Made by a program: the position numbers and the translations under genes | Shown here: piece by piece, positions 25,486 to 34,426 of the stretch | Layout: every line of letters starts with the position of its first letter | How positions within the stretch are numbered: the stretch's first letter is position 1 | NCBI RefSeq assembly: GCF_963518785.1 | Contig: NZ_CAUQKJ010000010.1 | Coordinates: 1 to 64,000 of the forward strand | Direction of reading: 5' to 3' | Length of the DNA stretch: 64,000 nucleotides | From: an uncultured Campylobacter sp. | GTDB lineage: Bacteria; Campylobacterota; Campylobacteria; Campylobacterales; Campylobacteraceae | Notes under the pieces: generated by a model | Database searches by the model: none | Told to the model about the DNA's origin: nothing | Seen by the model: only the letters and a program-made list of their open reading frames with translations

Positions 25486-26203
25486 ATGGAAAATTATAAT
25501 AAACAAAAAGCCAAAGATTACGACAAATATCCGATAGTTATAAAAAAGCTAGACGATCTGTTTTGGCTGATAGCTCTTGGAATTTTGTTAATTTGTTCTT
25601 TGACCTATCATTTTAGCAGTGAGTATAAATTTAGGTTTTATATGAAAATATTGCTAGGTTATGGCAGCGCCTTTTTCTTTATATACGCGGCACACTTTCT
25701 AAAAAGCAAAAAAAACAATAACCTTTATGAGAGACAAAATAGAATTTAAAAATAAAACCAAATGCGAAAAAGAGATGGCGTTAAAAAATATCTCCGTTTA
25801 CAGATATGCTTATATGATTCCGAATTTTGCGCCCTTTGATGTGAAAATTAAATTTTGTGTTTTAGTTTTATTTATAATGATCGTCGTGGCATTATACAAC
25901 TTTAAATTTTATATGTTTATTTTTATCATTATGGGCTTATTGCTGATGCCCATTATTAAATTTATCTACTATATTCTATTTGAGAAAACCGTTAGGTTCT
26001 TGCTTTGTGATAAATTACTGATATGCAACGATTTCGATTCAGAAATATTTACGATCAATAGTAAAAAGGAGTTTGATGAGCTGCAAAAATATTTCTTGGA
26101 TACGCTAAATATAGATATTACAGAGGGATATTTATTTTGGAAACCACCTTATGATATCGCAAAAATAATAGTGAATAAAATGAACAAATTTATGAAATTC
26201 TAA
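25486..26203 (+). pseudogene. Repeat-linker family copy 3, frameshifted at an A8 tract
   Basis: The first frame (25486-25749, 87 residues) has KAKDYDKYPIVIKK, the family motif just before the membrane half, and two membrane segments, but lacks the MDQSR start and repeat linker. The second frame (to 26203) continues with IEFKNKTK, two hydrophobic segments and EFDELQKYFLDTLNIDI, matching the ends of copies 1 and 2. Removing one A from the A8 run at 25708-25715 joins both into about 238 residues with no stop. So this is either a pseudogene or a phase-variable gene currently off. Confidence 0.6.
25708..25715 (+). repeat. A8 homopolymer at the frameshift
   Basis: Eight consecutive A residues where the reading frame of copy 3 is lost; A7 or A10 would restore it. 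Confidence 0.7.
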
Positions 26204-26259
26204 AAACAAAAGATAAGGTTTCAAAAATATATAAACGGCACATAATTAGCGTACCGAGG

Positions 26260-26328
26260 GATAAGCAATTTAATCCGCAGAATATCGATCTTTAATGAAA
26301 GATAGAATTTAGAAAATTTAAATTTTAA
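26260..26328 (+). pseudogene. 3' remnant of repeat-linker family copy 1
   Basis: About 70 bases match the last codons of the 13391 gene. Shared words include GATAAGCAAT, CGAT-TTTAATGAAA and GATAGAATTTAGAAAATTT up to the same TAA, with several single-base gaps. Similarity stops right after the stop codon. No open frame remains. Confidence 0.65.
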
Positions 26329-26364
26329 CGCTCCGCTTGAAATTTTGCCTTTAAAATTTACGCG

Positions 26365-26757
26365 CTAATCTTCGCCGCTTTCATATACGCCGAGCTCTAC
26401 GAGATTGCCGTCAGGATCGCGCAGATAGATACTTTGCATAGCGCCGCGCGCGCCCATTCGAGGCACGATGCCAAGCTCTATTTGTGCCCCTTTGCTTTCA
26501 AGCTCCGTTTTGAGCTGCGGCGCGCTTTGCCCTTCGTAGATGAGGCAAAAGTCCGCCGAGCCTGCGCTAGGACGTGCCGCAAACGGCGCAAACTCGCCCG
26601 CGCGGGTGTGGATATTGATCTTTGAGGAGCCGAAACGCAGGCTGTGTTTGCCGCCCTCGCAAACATGCTCTAGCCCTAAAATTCCTTCGTAAAATTCCAC
26701 GCATTTTTGCAGATCGTCCGTAACTAGGACGAAGTGATCGATCTTCGTGATTTTCAT
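26365..26757 (-). CDS. VOC-family (glyoxalase/dioxygenase-fold) protein
   Basis: 130 residues from ATG 26757 (AAGGAGA upstream; a longer frame to 26787 lacks support). One vicinal-oxygen-chelate module pair: KIDHFVLVTDDLQKCVEFYEGILGLE, then SADFCLIYEG and SIYLRDPDGNLVELGVYE. His7 of the first strand and the Glu of NLVEL are the usual metal ligands. Substrate unknown; similar single-domain proteins are linked to detoxification or virulence. Confidence 0.8.
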   Translation of the reverse strand: MKITKIDHFVLVTDDLQKCVEFYEGILGLEHVCEGGKHSLRFGSSKINIHTRAGEFAPFAARPSAGSADFCLIYEGQSAPQLKTELESKGAQIELGIVPRMGARGAMQSIYLRDPDGNLVELGVYESGED

Positions 26758-27019
26758 TTCATCTCCTTGCGTGCTCGCAAGTCGCAAAATTTTTACGCCT
26801 TGCGGTGCAATCTTGGAATTCTACCGCGAAATTTTTCGACAAAATTCCAAATGCTCGTAGCGAGAAATCAAAATTTCGCGACGTAAATTTTACGCGCAGA
26901 ATTCCGCGGCGACAATTTTAAAATTCTAAAATTTAGCCTAAGCAAAATGGGATGCAAGTAGAACCTGGCTTTAGTAAAATTTAGCCCGACGAAATTCCGT
27001 CTAGCTAGCGCCGCAAATT

Positions 27020-28282
27020 CTAATCTCGCAATTTCAAAACTAGCGATTTTAAAATTCTCTTGCCTACCTCGACGCCCGGCTGATCGTAAGTGCTGACGCC
27101 CAGTATCGCTCCGGTGGCGCTGGTTAGCAGCTCGAAGTAGTAAAATAGCTCGCCCACGCTCTGTTCACAAAGCCGCGAAACCTCGATTAGATCGACGCTG
27201 ATACCCTCGTTTAGCACGGCTTGCAGCGTAGCATCGCACTGAAGATTTAGCACCTCATCCAGTCGCATGCCGTTTACGAAGTCGCAGCCCTCAAGACCTT
27301 GCAGACTGATACTAGGCACCGCGTCCGTAGTGCCGTTGTCCGTGAGCTTTAAGAAAGTCACGGTCTTATCCTTTACACCGTCCATTATGAGCTGAAGGAA
27401 GCTGTGCTGATCGCGCGAGCCTACAAGCCCAACAGGAGTAAGCCCCTCGCGGCTAAAGCCGATCTTTTTACCTAGGCTTTCCGCCCAGAGCTGCACATAC
27501 CACTCACCCAATGCGCGCAGCGCGTCGCCATAGCTAAAAAGGACGTTGATTTTCGCACTTTTGTGCGTGGCGTAGTGATGGGCTTTTCGTAGAATTTTAT
27601 TCTCCGCGATTTTAGCGGGATCGCCTGCTAAAATTTCATCTAGATACCGCTCTTTTGCGGCGGCAGCTCCGCGTAGCATCGCGCTTGCATCAAGGCCTAG
27701 CCCAACTGCGGGCACTAGCCCTACTGCACTTAACACGCTAAAACGGCCGCCTACGTTAGCGGGCATATTTATCACGCAGGCGCCGTGCTCACGCGCAAAG
27801 ACATCCAGCGGCGAGCCTGCATCGGTGATAAAGATAAAATTTTTCGCTATCGTCTTTAAATCTGAAATTCCAAAACGCTGCAAAACGACCTTAAAAAGCG
27901 AGATTGTCTCGATCGTGCTGCCCGATTTGGAGGATACTATGAAAATCGTGCGAGCGAAATTTAACCCTTCAAGCGCGCGGTTTACACTGTGCCCGTCGAG
28001 ATTATCCAAAATTTCAAAGCGCAAATTCTTTCTTACGCGCGGACGCAGCATCTCATAAAGCGCCCGCACGCCCACGCTGGAGCCACCGATGCCCAAAAGC
28101 ACGATCTCGTCGTAGCTTCGTGCGCTAAAAAATTCCTGCGCCCGCGCTATTTCGTCTGCGCCTTGCTGCGGCAGGCGGTAGTAGCCTATCTCGCCGCTTT
28201 CGTATTCGGCGCGGATCTTTGCCGCTACCTCTTCTAGCGCGCCCTCTTTTGCCGGCGGGAAAAACAGCTCATTTTTTACCAT
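27020..28282 (-). CDS. pgi: Glucose-6-phosphate isomerase
   Basis: 420 residues, the short Campylobacterota type; interconverts glucose-6-P and fructose-6-P. Signature blocks: SKSGSTIETISLF, NVGGRFSVLSAVGLVP, AESLGKKIGFSREGLTPVG, and a C-terminal block STYDQPGVEVGKRIL. ATG 28282 overlaps galU by 14 bases, so both are translated from one reverse transcript. In Campylobacter the enzyme serves gluconeogenesis and envelope sugar supply. Confidence 0.95.
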   Translation of the reverse strand: MVKNELFFPPAKEGALEEVAAKIRAEYESGEIGYYRLPQQGADEIARAQEFFSARSYDEIVLLGIGGSSVGVRALYEMLRPRVRKNLRFEILDNLDGHSVNRALEGLNFARTIFIVSSKSGSTIETISLFKVVLQRFGISDLKTIAKNFIFITDAGSPLDVFAREHGACVINMPANVGGRFSVLSAVGLVPAVGLGLDASAMLRGAAAAKERYLDEILAGDPAKIAENKILRKAHHYATHKSAKINVLFSYGDALRALGEWYVQLWAESLGKKIGFSREGLTPVGLVGSRDQHSFLQLIMDGVKDKTVTFLKLTDNGTTDAVPSISLQGLEGCDFVNGMRLDEVLNLQCDATLQAVLNEGISVDLIEVSRLCEQSVGELFYYFELLTSATGAILGVSTYDQPGVEVGKRILKSLVLKLRD

Positions 28283-29105
28283 CGCCGAATTCTCGCTCGT
28301 AGAAATATTTGATCGCGTCCACGTAGCCTTTTACTGAGCCGCAGTCGAAGCGAGTGCCTTTAAATTTATACGCGATCACCACGCCGTTTTGAGCCTGCTT
28401 CAAAAGCGCGTCGGTGATCTGCACCTCGCCGTTTTTGCCCGGCGCCGTCTGCTCGATGAGATCGAAAATATTAGGCGTTAGGATGTAGCGCCCGATGATG
28501 GCTAAGCTCGACGGAGCCTCGCTAGGTTCAGGCTTTTCGATCATATCCGAGACCATTATCAGATCGTCGCTGATGCTCTTTCCCGCGATGATGCCGTATT
28601 TATTTACGTCCTGCGGCGGCACCTCCATTACTGCAACGACACTGCAGCGGTATTTTTCGTAAATTTTAACCATCTGCGCAAGCACGCCCTCGCCGTTTTC
28701 GTTCACGCACAGATCGTCTGCAAGCACCACACCGAAAGGCTCGTCGCGGATTAAAATTTTACCCGTATAAATTGCGTTACCAAGCCCCTTCATCTGCTCT
28801 TGGCGCGTAAAAGAGAAGGTGCAGCGCTTCATAAGCGCTCTGATCTCGTCGAGCAGATACTCCTTGCTGCTGCCTGAAATTTGATCCTCCAGCTCGTAGC
28901 TGCGGTCGAAATAATCCTCCAGAGCGCGCTTGCCGCGACCCGTGACGAACGCCATATTGTCCATGCCCGCTTCCAGCGCCTCGTCCACGCCGTAGTGAAT
29001 GAGCGGTTTGGTAAGGATCGGAAGCATCTCTTTTGGTAGCGATTTGGTCGCGGGCAAAAAGCGCGTGCCGTAGCCCGCCGCGGGAAATAAACAAGTCTGG
29101 ATCAT
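28269..29105 (-). CDS. galU: UTP-glucose-1-phosphate uridylyltransferase
   Basis: 278 residues from ATG 29105, which follows AAAGGAGC. Makes UDP-glucose for surface polysaccharide. LFPAAGYGTRFLPATKSLPKEMLPI is the nucleotide-binding start, VLADDLC and EKPEPSEAPSSLAIIGRYIL are the metal and sugar sites. The frame extends upstream to 29234 but that part is hydrophobic and lies over the divergent promoter, so I exclude it. Confidence 0.95.
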   Translation of the reverse strand: MIQTCLFPAAGYGTRFLPATKSLPKEMLPILTKPLIHYGVDEALEAGMDNMAFVTGRGKRALEDYFDRSYELEDQISGSSKEYLLDEIRALMKRCTFSFTRQEQMKGLGNAIYTGKILIRDEPFGVVLADDLCVNENGEGVLAQMVKIYEKYRCSVVAVMEVPPQDVNKYGIIAGKSISDDLIMVSDMIEKPEPSEAPSSLAIIGRYILTPNIFDLIEQTAPGKNGEVQITDALLKQAQNGVVIAYKFKGTRFDCGSVKGYVDAIKYFYEREFGDGKK

Positions 29106-29137
29106 GAAGCTCCTTTGATCTTTTTTTGAACTTTTAT

Positions 29138-29143
29138 TATAAT
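29138..29143 (+). promoter_or_regulatory. -10 box for the IMPACT-family gene
   Basis: TATAAT, 32 bases before the TTG at 29176. Confidence 0.45.
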
Positions 29144-29175
29144 GCAAAAAAGATAAAATTCCGCAAAGGAAAGCC

Positions 29176-29784
29176 TTGAAAACGATTGAAAAAGAGATCA
29201 GCGCCGCGCAGGAGATCAAAAAATCAAGCTTCATCGCCTATCTAGCGCCGCTAGCAAGCTTTGAGACGCTGCGTGTGCAGTTGTGGCAGCAGCATCCTAA
29301 AGCGCGCCATATCGTCTGGGCGTATCGCGCGCTGAACGAGCCCGGGCAGATCGTAGAAAACTCAAGCGACGACGGTGAGCCCAAATCGACTGCGGGCGCG
29401 CCGTGTCTAAACGCGCTTCGCGGCGCCGAGCTAATTAACGCCGCGGTGCTCGTGGTGCGCTACTTCGGCGGCATCAAGCTAGGCACTGGCGGGCTAGTGC
29501 GCGCATACGCTAGTAGCGCAAATGCTGCGATAGACGCTGCTGCGGACGCCGCAGAGCTAGTAGAATTCGTGCTGCGTAAGAAGTGCATATTTTTCGTGCC
29601 GTTTGCGGCGGTGGCTAAATTTGAACATTTTTTAAAAAAATCGGGTTTTGTTTATGAAGCAAGCTTTGGTGCTTCTGGAGCGGAGTTTAGCGCGGAGTTT
29701 AGCGCGGAGGAATTTGAAAAATTTAAAGGCTTTGCAGATGCTCTCGCGCCGGCTCTTAAAATGCTGCACGAGCCGAAATTTTAA
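29176..29784 (+). CDS. IMPACT/YigZ-family protein
   Basis: 202 residues. SSDDGEPKSTAGAPCLNAL and VVRYFGGIKLGTGGLVRAYASSA are the two hallmark blocks of the YigZ/IMPACT N-terminal domain; a ferredoxin-like C-terminal domain follows. The eukaryotic relative regulates GCN2; the bacterial role is unclear. Starts at TTG 29176 after AAAGGAAA. Note a duplicated FSAEFSAEEF segment near residue 170. Confidence 0.85.
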   Translation: MKTIEKEISAAQEIKKSSFIAYLAPLASFETLRVQLWQQHPKARHIVWAYRALNEPGQIVENSSDDGEPKSTAGAPCLNALRGAELINAAVLVVRYFGGIKLGTGGLVRAYASSANAAIDAAADAAELVEFVLRKKCIFFVPFAAVAKFEHFLKKSGFVYEASFGASGAEFSAEFSAEEFEKFKGFADALAPALKMLHEPKF

Positions 29785-30021
29785 AATTTCAAAATTCTAT
29801 AAAATTTAAAAGTTTGCCCCGGCTAAATTTGAAAGCATAAGCGGATTTTGCATTTTATCGCATTATCGCAGCGGAATTCCAAAGCCAAAGTGAAATTTCA
29901 TCGTGCGAAACATAAAATCCGATAAATTTTAAAATTTTAAGAATTTCAAAATTTCGTCGTAATTTAGCTTGCAAAATTTCGCGAAAATTCCGTCCGTAAA
30001 TTTCAAAATCCCATAAAACTT

Positions 30022-31230
30022 TTAAAATTTCACGTGCTTCATCTTGGCTTCACGCACAGGCAGGCTTAGCAGAGCTGCAATAGCCGCTAGCGTCATATCC
30101 AAATACCACATATAATCATACGCGCCGTATGCCCGTACCGCAAGACCCCCGATATATGCGCCAAAAAATCCGCCGATTTGATGCGAAAGCATCGTAAATC
30201 CAAATAGGCTTGCTAAATATCGCGTCCCTAATAGCTTACCTACGGCAGCTGCAGTAGGCGGTACGGTCGCTAGCCAGGTAAATCCTAATCCCACGCTGAA
30301 GATATAAAATGTAAGGCTATCTTTGGGCGAGAGCACATAAGCACCAATAAGAGCGATACGCAGGGCATATATGCAAAATAAAATGACTTTACAGCGCACT
30401 TTGGAAACACACCAACCTACGAATAAGCTACCTACGATGTTAGCGATACCAATCAGTGCTAGCGAAAAGGACGCTACCTGCGCGCCATGCCCGCTTAGTG
30501 CTACTTCACTAGGCAGATGCGTCACTAAAAACGCTACGTGAAAACCGCACGTAGCAAAGCTTAAATTTATCAAAATATAGCTTTTATCGCGCAGTGCCAA
30601 ACGCAGAACTTCGCCTAAGCTGCGCTTATCTTCTTCATGCAGGCTGGTTTGCTCGCCAAATAGAATTTTGCCGCCTGCTAAAAGCCTCGCAAGCGGCAGA
30701 ATTAGCAAGCTAAGCCCTGCGAGCATAAAAAATGCGCCGCCGTATCCCAAAGCAGGCGTTGCGATACAAAACCCAATCATCGGCGCAAATAAAAACTGCC
30801 CGAACGAGCCGCCTGCATTTAACACTCCGCTAGCAACCGAGCGGATAGAAAATGGCAGGCGCTTTGCCATTAGGCTCATTAGAATCGGAAAACTACCCGC
30901 GCCAAGCCCCAGCGCAAGCCCAAAACCCATCGTTAATACAAGCGAGCTTTCGCTACTAAATAACGGCACAAGAGCGCAACTAATCGCCAAAAGCACGCTG
31001 CCCCAAAATAGCACGACGTAGGCACCGAGCTTGTCTGCAAGTATCCCGCTAAGCGGTTGCGAAAAGCCCCATACCAGCTGCGTAGTTGCCATCGCAAAGC
31101 TTACTTGCGCGATGGATAGGGAATTTGCTTGCATTATGGGCTGTACGAAAAGACCTAATGACATACGAATGCCCATCGTAATCATCAAAATCGCCGCGGC
31201 GCATAGGATCATTACCCAAACTGATTTCAT
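30022..31230 (-). CDS. Major facilitator superfamily transporter
   Basis: 402 residues with about 12 membrane segments in two halves. GILADKLGAYVVLFWGSVLL carries the family's loop 2-3 D-x-x-G motif. The layout is like oxalate/formate-antiporter-type or YhjX-like MFS proteins; substrate not predictable. Single gene with its own promoter box upstream. Confidence 0.8.
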   Translation of the reverse strand: MKSVWVMILCAAAILMITMGIRMSLGLFVQPIMQANSLSIAQVSFAMATTQLVWGFSQPLSGILADKLGAYVVLFWGSVLLAISCALVPLFSSESSLVLTMGFGLALGLGAGSFPILMSLMAKRLPFSIRSVASGVLNAGGSFGQFLFAPMIGFCIATPALGYGGAFFMLAGLSLLILPLARLLAGGKILFGEQTSLHEEDKRSLGEVLRLALRDKSYILINLSFATCGFHVAFLVTHLPSEVALSGHGAQVASFSLALIGIANIVGSLFVGWCVSKVRCKVILFCIYALRIALIGAYVLSPKDSLTFYIFSVGLGFTWLATVPPTAAAVGKLLGTRYLASLFGFTMLSHQIGGFFGAYIGGLAVRAYGAYDYMWYLDMTLAAIAALLSLPVREAKMKHVKF

Positions 31231-31253
31231 ATATATTCCTTTTAAAAGATAGA

Positions 31254-31259
31254 ATTATA
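31254..31259 (-). promoter_or_regulatory. -10 box for the MFS gene
   Basis: TATAAT on the reverse strand, 24 bases before ATG 31230. Confidence 0.45.
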
Positions 31260-31392
31260 AGATAAAAATTACGAATATATCGAGATTTTATAGATATATT
31301 TAATTAATGTATTTTAGTATATTATTTATGTAAGAGGAATTTACCGAGCTTTAATGGGCTTTGCATTAAAATTCCGTTTTCAAGGAGAAGCG

Positions 31393-31764
31393 ATGATTTA
31401 CGAAGACGAGATGATTTACGTGGAGCGCGAGGAGCACGAAGTGCCGTGGGTGAAGGTCTTTACGAAGGCTAAATTTAAAGAGCTTAGCGACTGCGACGAG
31501 GCGACGTTGGCGCATCTGTGGCGCGCCGTGCTTCAGTGCGAAAAGAGCCTGCGGGAGTTTTACGCGCCCGATAAGATCAACATCGCAAGCTTCGCCAACT
31601 ACGTGCCGCGCGTGCATTTTCACATCCAGGCGCGCTTTAAAAACGACAGCTTTTTCCCGGAGTCCGTCTGGGGAAAAAAGATGCGCAACGGCAAGCTCGA
31701 TCTGCCGGAATTTAGCGAATTCGCAGAGGTTTTAGCAGCAAATTTAAAGATGGAATTCAGATGA
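31393..31764 (+). CDS. HIT-family hydrolase/transferase-like protein
   Basis: 123 residues from ATG 31393 (CAAGGAGAAG upstream). PRVHFHIQARF is the HIT motif with Gln at the third position, H-x-H-x-Q, as in the GalT/Ap4A-phosphorylase branch of nucleotidyl transferases rather than H-x-H-x-H hydrolases. Lacks any other domain. Ends in an ATGA overlap with the Cache-sensor gene. Confidence 0.75.
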   Translation: MIYEDEMIYVEREEHEVPWVKVFTKAKFKELSDCDEATLAHLWRAVLQCEKSLREFYAPDKINIASFANYVPRVHFHIQARFKNDSFFPESVWGKKMRNGKLDLPEFSEFAEVLAANLKMEFR

Positions 31765-32579
31765 TAGGCTCGCGCTCAAAAAAATACCTAAGCCTTTTCG
31801 CGCTTGCTTGTTGCGTTGCCACCTTTGCGTTTTATCTGCGCTTTAAAAGCGAGGAAAACGAGATAAAAATCAAGCAGCAGTTCGATTTTAGCGCGAGTCT
31901 TTTTGAAAAGATCGTGGACGAAGAGAAGCTAAACGCCTTTGCGATCTCGCTGATTTTATCGCAAAACAGCGACGTGGTGCGCTGCTTCGAGAGCGGCAAA
32001 CACGGCGAGTGCATGGACGTGACGAAAAAATACAAAGATATCTTAAGCGCGGTGCCCTTCTATACGGGCGTGAAGATACATTTTCATACGCAAAACACCA
32101 GAAGCCTGGCTAGGAGCTGGAGCGACGAATTTTACAACGACGATCTGAGCTCCTTTCGCCATTCGCTTTTGCAGATCCGTCAGAGCTTGCTTCCAAAAGC
32201 GCTTGTGGAGATGGGGCGGTGCGGGGTTTTCATGCGCGGAATTTCGCCCGTTTTTAGCGATGGTAAATTTATCGGAAGCGCCGAGATAATGCTCGATTTC
32301 GAGCACGTTATCGCGCAGATCAACCGCATGGGAAACGATATTTTTATCCTCGTAGATAAGAGGTTCGAGACCGACTGCTTCTACGATAAAATAGGCGTTA
32401 TCAAGGATTTTATCGTCGTAAATAGCGCGCCGGATTACGACGTTTTGTCGATTTTGGCGACGCTTGATTTTGGGGCGCAGAGCTTTATCAAAAAGGACGG
32501 GCATTATTTTTACGTGAGGGCGTTTTCGGACGAAAACGGCACGAAGCTGGGCTATATAGTTCTGCACCGCGAAGGCTAG
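31761..32579 (+). CDS. Membrane-anchored Cache-type sensor without output domain
   Basis: 272 residues. One N-terminal membrane segment (YLSLFALACCVATFAFYL) and an extracytoplasmic part with FMRGISPVFSDGKFIGSAEIMLDFEHVI, the signature of double-Cache (dCache_3-like) ligand-binding regions of chemoreceptors. The protein ends after the sensor (KLGYIVLHREG); there is no second membrane segment, HAMP or signalling domain. Either an orphan sensor that partners another receptor, or the remains of one. ATGA overlap with the HIT gene. Confidence 0.7.
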   Translation: MIGSRSKKYLSLFALACCVATFAFYLRFKSEENEIKIKQQFDFSASLFEKIVDEEKLNAFAISLILSQNSDVVRCFESGKHGECMDVTKKYKDILSAVPFYTGVKIHFHTQNTRSLARSWSDEFYNDDLSSFRHSLLQIRQSLLPKALVEMGRCGVFMRGISPVFSDGKFIGSAEIMLDFEHVIAQINRMGNDIFILVDKRFETDCFYDKIGVIKDFIVVNSAPDYDVLSILATLDFGAQSFIKKDGHYFYVRAFSDENGTKLGYIVLHREG

Positions 32580-32701
32580 CGGCGGGATTTAAATTTAGGC
32601 GTTTCGCAGCTTGCCCACTTTGTAACGGCGAACGTTTTAAATTTAATCGTAAAATCGCGGGAATTTACGCTGAAATTTTAAATTTTAAAAGGAGCGTCGG
32701 T

Positions 32702-33523
32702 ATGAAATTTTATAAATCCATTAAATTTAAAGCGCTAGCCGCAGTGCTACTTCTTATAATAATACTCTGCGCCGCATTTATCCGCATCATCCCCGATTAC
32801 TCCACTTCGCGAGGTTTTGCTGTCGTTTCTATCTTTGGCTATAACAAATATCAACAGGGGTATTGTTTAAAAGAGGATAGAATTTTACCCAAAGAGGAGC
32901 GATTTAAGCGCGGAATTTTAGATCTTTTAAAGAGGCGTATGCTGTTTCAAACCCTCGTTACCGACAAATGCTACTATGTATACCACTTCGATAATTGTAA
33001 TTACGGCAATAGAGAATCTGCCGTTAAAGTAGGTTTTTATGAGACAGATAAATTTAATAACGATGATTGGTTAGAGGTTCTGTCCAAAGAATACGATATA
33101 GAAAAACGTAAAAATCAAGCTGCTTGGCCATACAGAAATATTTTCGTCGAGAAATTTCAAATAAAGCCCGTAGATATCGCAGAAAAGTTAAAGCTAAATT
33201 TAAAAGAGGGCTTTGCGGGCTTTGATATGCCAGTAATTGAATACGCAGGGTTAAATAAATATCTTTTATATCTCGATAAAAGCTTTATTCTCTATGATGA
33301 TTTTAAATTCAGCGCTATTTTGGTTAGGGTTCCTGAAGGTTATACCCCCAAAGATTTATTGGATAGAAGGCAATATTATGAAAGAGAGATTCAAGCCAGA
33401 TCATATAGTGAAGATGACTTTAAAATTGATAATTGTGGAAATAGCGATTTTAAAATTTATAAAAACAATGTCGAAGAAATAGCAGATCGCCTGGTAAGAG
33501 AAGATTTGTTTAAAGGCGGCTGA
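32702..33523 (+). CDS. Unrecognised single-pass protein, intact copy
   Basis: 273 residues. MKFYKSIKFKALAAVLLLII starts a signal anchor; the rest is a hydrophilic ectodomain (DYSTSRGFAVVSIFGYNKYQQG..., ending DNCGNSDFKIYKNNVEEIADRLV). AAAGGAGCGTCGGT precedes ATG. A second, broken copy follows at 33571. Unknown function; probably periplasmic. Confidence 0.6.
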   Translation: MKFYKSIKFKALAAVLLLIIILCAAFIRIIPDYSTSRGFAVVSIFGYNKYQQGYCLKEDRILPKEERFKRGILDLLKRRMLFQTLVTDKCYYVYHFDNCNYGNRESAVKVGFYETDKFNNDDWLEVLSKEYDIEKRKNQAAWPYRNIFVEKFQIKPVDIAEKLKLNLKEGFAGFDMPVIEYAGLNKYLLYLDKSFILYDDFKFSAILVRVPEGYTPKDLLDRRQYYEREIQARSYSEDDFKIDNCGNSDFKIYKNNVEEIADRLVREDLFKGG

Positions 33524-33570
33524 AAAGCCGAGTAAACAACTGAAATTTTAAATTTTAAAGGAGCGTCGGT

Positions 33571-34333
33571 ATGAAATTTTATAAATCTCTTAAATTTAAA
33601 GCGCTAGCTGGAGTGCTACTTCTTATAATAATACTCTGCGCCGCATTTATCCGCATCGTGCCAGACTACTCCACTTCACGAGGCTTCGCGATAGTTTCCC
33701 TTTCCGACTACAACAAATACAAGCAAGGATTCTGCTTAAAAGAGGATAGAATTTTACCGAGAGAGGAGCTGTATAAAAGAGCAATAGGGCAGTATTTGGA
33801 TTATGAGTTGAAACTAGAACAAATGATCAATGATTATAGGACCTACGCCTATGGCAGTTCTTGGCGTAGCTCATATGAAATTGCATACTATGAACTAGAG
33901 AACATAAATTTATCTAATTGGTTTGAAGTATTAAAAAAGCATCATGATAACAATGAGACGTTTGAGGAAATTTTTATGAATAAATTAAAGGCTAAAAAAA
34001 ACCGATCCAAAGAAATATTTAAAAATAAATTTGAAAGATATGAAGGCTGGATTTGATAGACCGATAATTATTCTAGACGGCGCTTACAAAGGACCAAATA
34101 TTCATATATTGTTAGATAAGTTTGTTTTAATTTATAAAAATTATATACAACGCAATCATTCCGAATACCTATTTGATAGAATGAATTTTTCTGAAAAGAT
34201 CAAGGAATATTACCAGGAGAGAAACAAGGCGTCGTTTGATATAAAATAGGGTTTTGAACTAGACAACTGCGGAAATCTAAATTATCCATTAGACGAATAT
34301 TATTTACGCAGTAGAGAGGCAAAAGGCGGCTGA
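33571..34333 (+). pseudogene. Second, broken copy of the 32702 gene
   Basis: Same 5' flank and ribosome-binding site and nearly the same first 60 residues as the gene at 32702. The frame is lost by a one-base shift near 34045-34056 (MKAGFDRP resumes in the next frame where the intact copy has GFAGFDMP). It is then stopped by TAG at 34247-34249. Beyond it ELDNCGNLNYP and REAKGG-stop match the intact C-terminus. Parts: 33571-34056 and 34031-34249 plus tail. Middle diverges strongly. Confidence 0.7.
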
Positions 34334-34426
34334 AAATTCCCTTCAAAAGGAAATTTTAAAAAGCCCTAGCCGCGTAAATTTTACTTTTAAAATTTTAAAA
34401 TTTGCGTCTAAATTTAGCGCGCCGTT

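Noticed and set aside
29106..29234. N-terminal extension of galU
   Set aside because: Hydrophobic, lies over the divergent promoter, and the ATG at 29105 has the ribosome-binding site and the conserved start.
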